From Palleronia pelagia (lineage in GTDB: Bacteria > Pseudomonadota > Alphaproteobacteria > Rhodobacterales > Rhodobacteraceae): 51,145 nucleotides of DNA. The notes beneath the pieces were generated by a model. The model did no database searches, had not been told where the DNA came from, and worked only from the letters and a program-made list of their open reading frames with translations. The DNA lies in the NCBI RefSeq assembly GCF_900110115.1, contig NZ_FOCM01000012.1, forward strand, positions 1 to 51,145. The letters are read 5' to 3'. The position numbers and the translations under genes were made by a program. Shown in pieces: positions 47,431 to 51,145 of the stretch (its first letter is position 1; the number at the start of each line of letters is the position of its first letter).

Positions 47431-48933
47431 ATGAAACGCCGCCAATTCCTGTCTCTCACCACCGCCGCGCTGGCTGCGCCCACCTTATTCGTCCGGCGCG
47501 CAAATGCGGCGGAACCAGGCGCGCCGCTTCCTGTGCCGGAGGTCATGGATGTTGGCCCCGGATCGGGAAACAACCTTGAAGCGATCAGAAGCACCCGCGA
47601 GTTTGTCGCTGGCGTCAGGTCGGACACTCTGGGATATTCGCAAGACTATCTGGGGCCGCTCTTGCGATTTCGACGCGGACAAACTGCCAATATCGACGTG
47701 ACGAACCGCATCGACGCGCCGATCACAGCCCACTGGCACGGTATGCACGTGCCGGGTCATCTGGATGGCGGACCGCAACTCGCCTTCGGTCCGGGCGAGA
47801 CCTGGTCGCCGGAACTGCCAATCGACCACCCTGCGGCGACCCTCTTCTACCACAGCCACGTGCACGGCCGCACGGCGGATCAGGTCTATCGCGGCCTTGC
47901 CGGACTGATCGTCATCGACGATCCCGATATCGACGATCCGTTGCCGCGCGATTACGGCGTCAACGATTTCCCGCTGATCGTGCAGGATCGCAGCTTCGAC
48001 GGCGCGGGCCGGATGACCTACGACATCGGAATGATGGACCTGATGCAGGGCTTTCACGGGACCGAGATTCTGGTGAATGGGGCGATCCGCCCGAAGCTGA
48101 CCGTCCCTGCGGGTTTGGTGCGCCTGCGTCTCGTGAACGGATCGAACGCGCGGATGTATAATTTCAGCTTCACGGATGGGCGGACTTTTCACCAGGTCGC
48201 CAGCGATGGCGGCCTGCTGACCGCACCCATCTCCATGACCGGCCTGCGTCTGGCCGCCGCCGAACGAGCCGAGATCGTGGTGGATTTCTCGGATCGCGCC
48301 GCGGTACGGCTGGTCTCTACCCGAGGCGGATCGGGCATGATGGGCGGTGGCATGATGGGCAACAGTGGCATGATGGGTGGCAACGGCGGCATGATGGGCG
48401 GCGGTGCCGAAGGTTCGCCGCTCGAAATTCTGTCCTTCGAAATCGCCGATGCCCGCAACCCCGGTCCCGCGCGCCTTCCCGAAGCCTTGCCCGCACCCGT
48501 CGTCGATCTGGGCGAACCCGTGCGTCGCCGCGACTTCACGTTGAACATGCATGCCGGGAACATGATGGGCAGCATGTTGAACAACCTGATCGGGCGCGAC
48601 GGACAGATCATGGGGATCAACGACGAGTCCTACGACATGGGACGCATCGACCTTCAGGTGCCGCACGGCGAAACCGAGCTTTGGCGCATCAATGCGGACA
48701 TGGCGATGCACCCGTTCCACGTGCACGGAACATCCTTCCAGGTCGTCACACAAAACGGGCGGTCCGTCGATCCGGTGCGGATCGGGTGGAAAGATGTGGT
48801 GCATGTCGAGGGCCCGACCGAGATCCTGCTGCGGTTCGACAAGCGCGCGGCGGCCGATGCGCCGTTTATGTATCATTGCCACATCCTGGAACACGAGGAT
48901 GCCGGCATGATGGGTCAGTTCACGGTTCTATGA
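47431..48933 (+). CDS. Multicopper oxidase (CueO-like) with Met-rich insertion, copy 2
   Basis: A 500-residue periplasmic oxidase with a Tat signal (MKRRQFLSLTTAALAAPTLF). Copper motifs in order: TAHWHGMHVPGH, LFYHSHVHGRT, HPFHVHGTSFQ and YHCHILEHEDAGMM. Between the second and third cupredoxin domains, about residues 300-328, lie repeated GMMGGG, MMGNSGMM and GGMMGGG units, comparable to the Met-rich cuprous-ion region of CueO. It should oxidise Cu+ to Cu2+. It lies 96 bases after rhodanese, so it may be co-transcribed with the sulfide operon; no CueR-like box is evident in front of it. Confidence 0.94.
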   Translation: MKRRQFLSLTTAALAAPTLFVRRANAAEPGAPLPVPEVMDVGPGSGNNLEAIRSTREFVAGVRSDTLGYSQDYLGPLLRFRRGQTANIDVTNRIDAPITAHWHGMHVPGHLDGGPQLAFGPGETWSPELPIDHPAATLFYHSHVHGRTADQVYRGLAGLIVIDDPDIDDPLPRDYGVNDFPLIVQDRSFDGAGRMTYDIGMMDLMQGFHGTEILVNGAIRPKLTVPAGLVRLRLVNGSNARMYNFSFTDGRTFHQVASDGGLLTAPISMTGLRLAAAERAEIVVDFSDRAAVRLVSTRGGSGMMGGGMMGNSGMMGGNGGMMGGGAEGSPLEILSFEIADARNPGPARLPEALPAPVVDLGEPVRRRDFTLNMHAGNMMGSMLNNLIGRDGQIMGINDESYDMGRIDLQVPHGETELWRINADMAMHPFHVHGTSFQVVTQNGRSVDPVRIGWKDVVHVEGPTEILLRFDKRAAADAPFMYHCHILEHEDAGMMGQFTVL

Positions 48934-49022
48934 CGTCTGACCCGGTTTCACATCGAAACCACCGATTTTCCATCTGGTTGGAAAGAACAACTCCAAGGAA
49001 GAAAGGTACGATACTATGAATA

Positions 49023-50075
49023 TGGCGCTGTTGCATGAAGCGTCTGAAGGTCAGAGAACCCCTTTCCCCGCCCGATTTCAGCCAACTGGCTGCGTGACGG
49101 GAGTGCCGAGGGCCGTAAAGCGGTTGAGGATGGCGATGCGGACTTGGAGTTCGGCGGTCTGACGACCGAAGTCGCGGGCGGCGAGTTTCTGACCGAGGAG
49201 CTTCATGCAGTTCATCTTAGTCTCGACGCGGCTGCGCCGATGGTAGCCGCTCCAGCGTCGCCAGATCGTGCGGCCGAGCCGCTCGATAGCCCGCAGTGCT
49301 TCGTTCCGTGCTCCTGCGCCGGGGCTGTCCTTCTTTCAGGGCTTGGCGTTGCGGCGCGGTGGGATGATCGCATTGGCGCCCCGGCCGGCGATGGCATCGC
49401 GGCAGGCCCGCCCGTCATATGCGCCGTCGGCGGTGACGAAGTCGATCGGCTCGCCCTCGTGGGTATGATCGAGCAGGCTCGGCAGCATAGGCGCGTCGCC
49501 CACCCCGCTGCCGGTGACTTCGACCGCTCGGACCTCGAGCGTCGCCTCGTCGACAGCCAAGTAAACTTTGCGCCAGACGCGCCGCTTGGCCTCACCATGC
49601 TTGCGTGCGTGCCATTCCCCTTCGCCCCGGGCCTTGATGCCCGTGCTGTCCACAAGCAGGTGCAACGGCCCGCCTGAGCCCCGGTAGGGCAGCTGCACGG
49701 CCAGCGTCTTCTGGCGTCGGCAGAGCGTCGAGAAGTCCGGCACTGACCAGTCGAGGCCCGCAAGCCGCAGCAGGCTCGCCACGAAGCCCGTGGTCTGGCG
49801 AAGCGGCAAGCCGAACAGAACCTTCACCGTCAAACACGCCTGGACCGCGGCGTCGCTGTAGATCGGCTGCGCGCCGCGCTTGCCTGAGGGTGCCACGTAC
49901 CAGGGCGCCGACGGGTCGAACCAGACCCTCAGCGAGTCGCGCTCACGCAGCGAGGCATTGTAGGCAGACCAGTTCAGAGTGCGGCAGCGGGTGGGCGCAG
50001 GGCTGGACATGCCGCCCAGCTATGCCTCTGGACTCGTGATGTGAGTCCCGGGCAGCCTTCGTGCAACAAGGTCCC
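49023..50075 (-). mobile_element. IS5-family (IS427-like) insertion sequence
   Basis: The ends TGGCGCTGTTGCATGAAG (49023-49040) and, on the opposite strand, GGGACCTTGTTGCACGAAG (50075-50057) form imperfect inverted repeats with TGTTGCA and GAAG in common. A TA on each side (49021-49022, 50076-50077) fits the TA duplication of this group. Length is about 1.05 kb. The transposase is interrupted, so the copy is probably inactive. Confidence 0.8.
49078..50010 (-). pseudogene. IS5-family transposase with in-frame TGA
   Basis: The frame of 311 codons begins MSSPAPTRCRTLNWSAYNAS and contains LPLRQTTGFVASLLRLAGLD, WSVPDFSTLCRRQKTLAV, the DDE residues in LLVDSTGIK and VTADGAYDGR, then NAKP followed by TGA at 49336-49338 (codon 225), then KKDSPGAGARNEALRAIERL and SRVETKMNCMKLLGQ, which holds the catalytic Glu. 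Relatives have Trp at the stop position (NAKPWK), so TGG to TGA is the likely change. The product would end before the catalytic Glu. Confidence 0.88.
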
Positions 50076-50077
50076 TA

Positions 50078-50822
50078 GTGATCCATTATCGATGATCTAT
50101 TCGCTGACGGTCTTAGCCCGCCGAGAAACCAATCAACCCTGTCCATTGTTTGAGCCACCACTTAGAGCTTGCAATATGGTCGGATGTCCCACCGGCGCTC
50201 ATACACCCAATCATACATCCTTTTCCCAGCGCCGATCATGCCGGTAGCCCGGGCCTCACCTGACGTGGGAAAACCTGAACATCCAGTGCGCACTAGACGT
50301 AGCAACCCATTGACAAGTTGAAACAATCCGTCAAGTCCATCAGTGGGACTTTTTCCTCAGAATGCTGCGGAAAACTATGAGAACTTTGAGTGTCCCACTT
50401 CGCCCTAACCTTCTGTTTCTTCGTCCTTACTCCCGCCCCCTACGGGCTGCCACATCCCTCAGATAAGCAACCGAAAAGTATCGGATAAATTCTCAGGACT
50501 TCTCCTGTCCCATCATTCGTCCCATCATCGGGATTGGAACCGTACGGGGCATTTCGCCCAGCGGCCGACGCTCTAATGCTTACTCCATGGTTGTGCAGGA
50601 GTGAATCAGACGCACTCGCGCCAATCACTGACGCTGTCGGGTAGTTGGGCGACGCCCAATCCTGACCTGGTGCAAACTTGGATGCCCCAGCAGGCGGATG
50701 GTCGAACTGGACAACACCACGCCCGTCCCTGAGGCCTATGCGGCCGATCACGCTAGATCCTATTCGGCTGTTCTCTTTGACCAGTACCGGGCACTTGTCT
50801 CTGAGCTGATCCGCCGACGCAT
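50078..50822. other. Non-coding or decayed stretch between IS elements
   Basis: No gene is recognised in these 745 bases. Weak frames exist (50440-50907 minus, 50698 onward plus) but run into the IS256 fragment and show no family features. GTCCCA occurs at 50186, 50392, 50507 and 50519 and its inverse at 50344; AGTGGGAC (50342-50349) and GTCCCACT (50392-50399) form an 8-bp inverted repeat. Confidence 0.45.
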
Positions 50823-50862
50823 GGGGTCGTGTCTCGAATGCTGTGGAAATTCCCTGGCAGCG
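50823..50862. repeat. Terminal inverted repeat of the right IS256-type copy
   Basis: It starts GGGGTCGTGTC and contains GTGGAAATTC. It pairs with 264-303 at about 30 of 40 positions. The outer tip is near 50823. Confidence 0.65.
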
Positions 50863-50890
50863 TGTTCCGGGCATGTGAAGGTTCGGCCTC

Positions 50891-51145
50891 TCAGGCGGCG
50901 AGGTCAAGGGACATGGGTCCGAGGGGCTGAGAGAGGGTCTCCCATCCGTCGACCTTGCGCATCTGGATCTGGCCGGAGGCGAGCAGCGCCCACAGCAGCA
51001 TGGGCACGGTCTCTGCGCATGGCAGCACGGTCTGCGTCTTGATGCGGCGCCGAAATTCGCCGTTCAGCCGTTCGATGGCGTTGGTCGTGCGCGCGGATTT
51101 CCATTGCGTCGGATCGAGCCGTGTGAAGGTGAATAGCCGGTCGCC
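50891..51145 (-). CDS. IS256-family transposase, C-terminal fragment
   Basis: The frame from the right edge to the TGA at 50893-50891 encodes 84 residues, beginning GDRLFTFTRLDPTQWKSART and followed by TNAIERLNGEFRRRIKTQTV, the highly conserved C-terminal block of mutator-type transposases (NAIERLN, EFRRRIKTQ), and ending PLGPMSLDLAA. The catalytic core is outside the window. It fits the same transposase as the fragment at 1-201. Confidence 0.92.
   Translation of the reverse strand, partial: GDRLFTFTRLDPTQWKSARTTNAIERLNGEFRRRIKTQTVLPCAETVPMLLWALLASGQIQMRKVDGWETLSQPLGPMSLDLAA

Larger units (their letters stand above)
49016..50247 (+). other. Small reading frame split by the IS5-type element
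   Basis: ATG at 49016 follows a strong ribosome-binding site (AAGGAAGAAAGG) 82 bases after the multicopper oxidase. The IS begins after 7 bases. Joining 49016-49022 to 50078-50247 (one copy of the TA target) gives a 58-codon frame, MNSDPLSMIYSL and onward, with no recognised family. It may be a small gene destroyed by the IS or chance. Confidence 0.3.
50823..51145 (-). mobile_element. IS256-family insertion sequence, partial copy (3' part, right edge)
   Basis: It contains the last 84 codons of an IS256 transposase and the terminal repeat at 50823-50862. Orientation is the same as the left copy. The remaining 5' part would lie beyond the right edge. Left and right fragments do not overlap in sequence, so they could be two direct copies or the two ends of one copy in a circular molecule. 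Confidence 0.8.

Noticed and set aside
48336-48410. Tandem DNA repeat or assembly artefact in the second oxidase
   Set aside because: The ATGATGGGC units encode a Met/Gly-rich loop in frame, as known for CueO-type enzymes, with varied codons between units.
50440-50907. A 155-codon minus-strand gene
   Set aside because: It begins inside the IS256 fragment in a different frame, so it cannot be an intact native gene, and shows no domain.

Overview
This GC-rich window looks alphaproteobacterial, most likely Rhodobacterales, and reads as an accessory metal-tolerance island on a plasmid or mobile region. It has no rRNA, tRNA, CRISPR array or recognisable replication gene. Fragments of one IS256-family element, in the same orientation, lie at both edges. 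A second, IS5-like element sits near the right end. The assignment to Rhodobacterales is inference from gene content and protein style; family calls come from reading motifs, not from searches.

Layout. 1-2844: IS256 fragment, then a membrane protein whose 5' end is cut by the IS, overlapping an alpha/beta hydrolase (the pair resembles RcgA/RcgR of rhizobial plasmid conjugation loci). 3140-14748: a Zn/Cd/Pb-type block with two CDF exporters, YnfA, a MerR regulator with the Cys pattern of divalent-metal sensors, an operon SCO1(broken)-M23 peptidase-DUF411-ZIP-lspA, a ZntA-type P-ATPase and two L,D-transpeptidases. Four promoters here share a MerR-type layout (TTGAAC/G, 19-bp spacer with CTCTAGC- or CTACAG-like dyads). 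15067-36599: a copper block with CueR, CopA, CopZ, periplasmic DsbA-like proteins, four c-type cytochrome genes, a multicopper oxidase, ScsB/ScsC, an interrupted Rieske protein, ccmF-G-H-I, two more L,D-transpeptidases, a beta-propeller protein, a TVP38 protein and a second DUF411. TTCC-N6-GGAA CueR-like boxes precede almost every transcription unit.

36877-44670: an eight-gene operon for a complex-I-like membrane arm (NuoA, H, J, K, L, M and N homologues) with no NADH or Fe-S subunits. Instead of NuoB, C, D and I it has one 303-residue protein that reads as a NuoB-like segment joined to a NuoD-like segment, without the Fe-S ligands. NuoH has lost its quinone-site acidic motif, and NuoJ carries a Met-rich helix and a His-rich tail. 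This is the strongest candidate for an undescribed system. 44701-48933: a sulfide/persulfide unit (BigR/SqrR-type repressor, two YeeE/YedE halves, persulfide-dioxygenase-like hydrolase, rhodanese) followed by a Met-rich multicopper oxidase.

Working interpretation: besides exporters and oxidases, the island carries spare copies of envelope functions reported to be copper-sensitive (L,D-transpeptidases, cytochrome c maturation, thiol redox, a Rieske subunit). Four genes (SCO1, Rieske, a membrane protein and the IS5 transposase) contain five in-frame stop codons in otherwise continuous frames, so decay, sequencing error or suppression must be considered.
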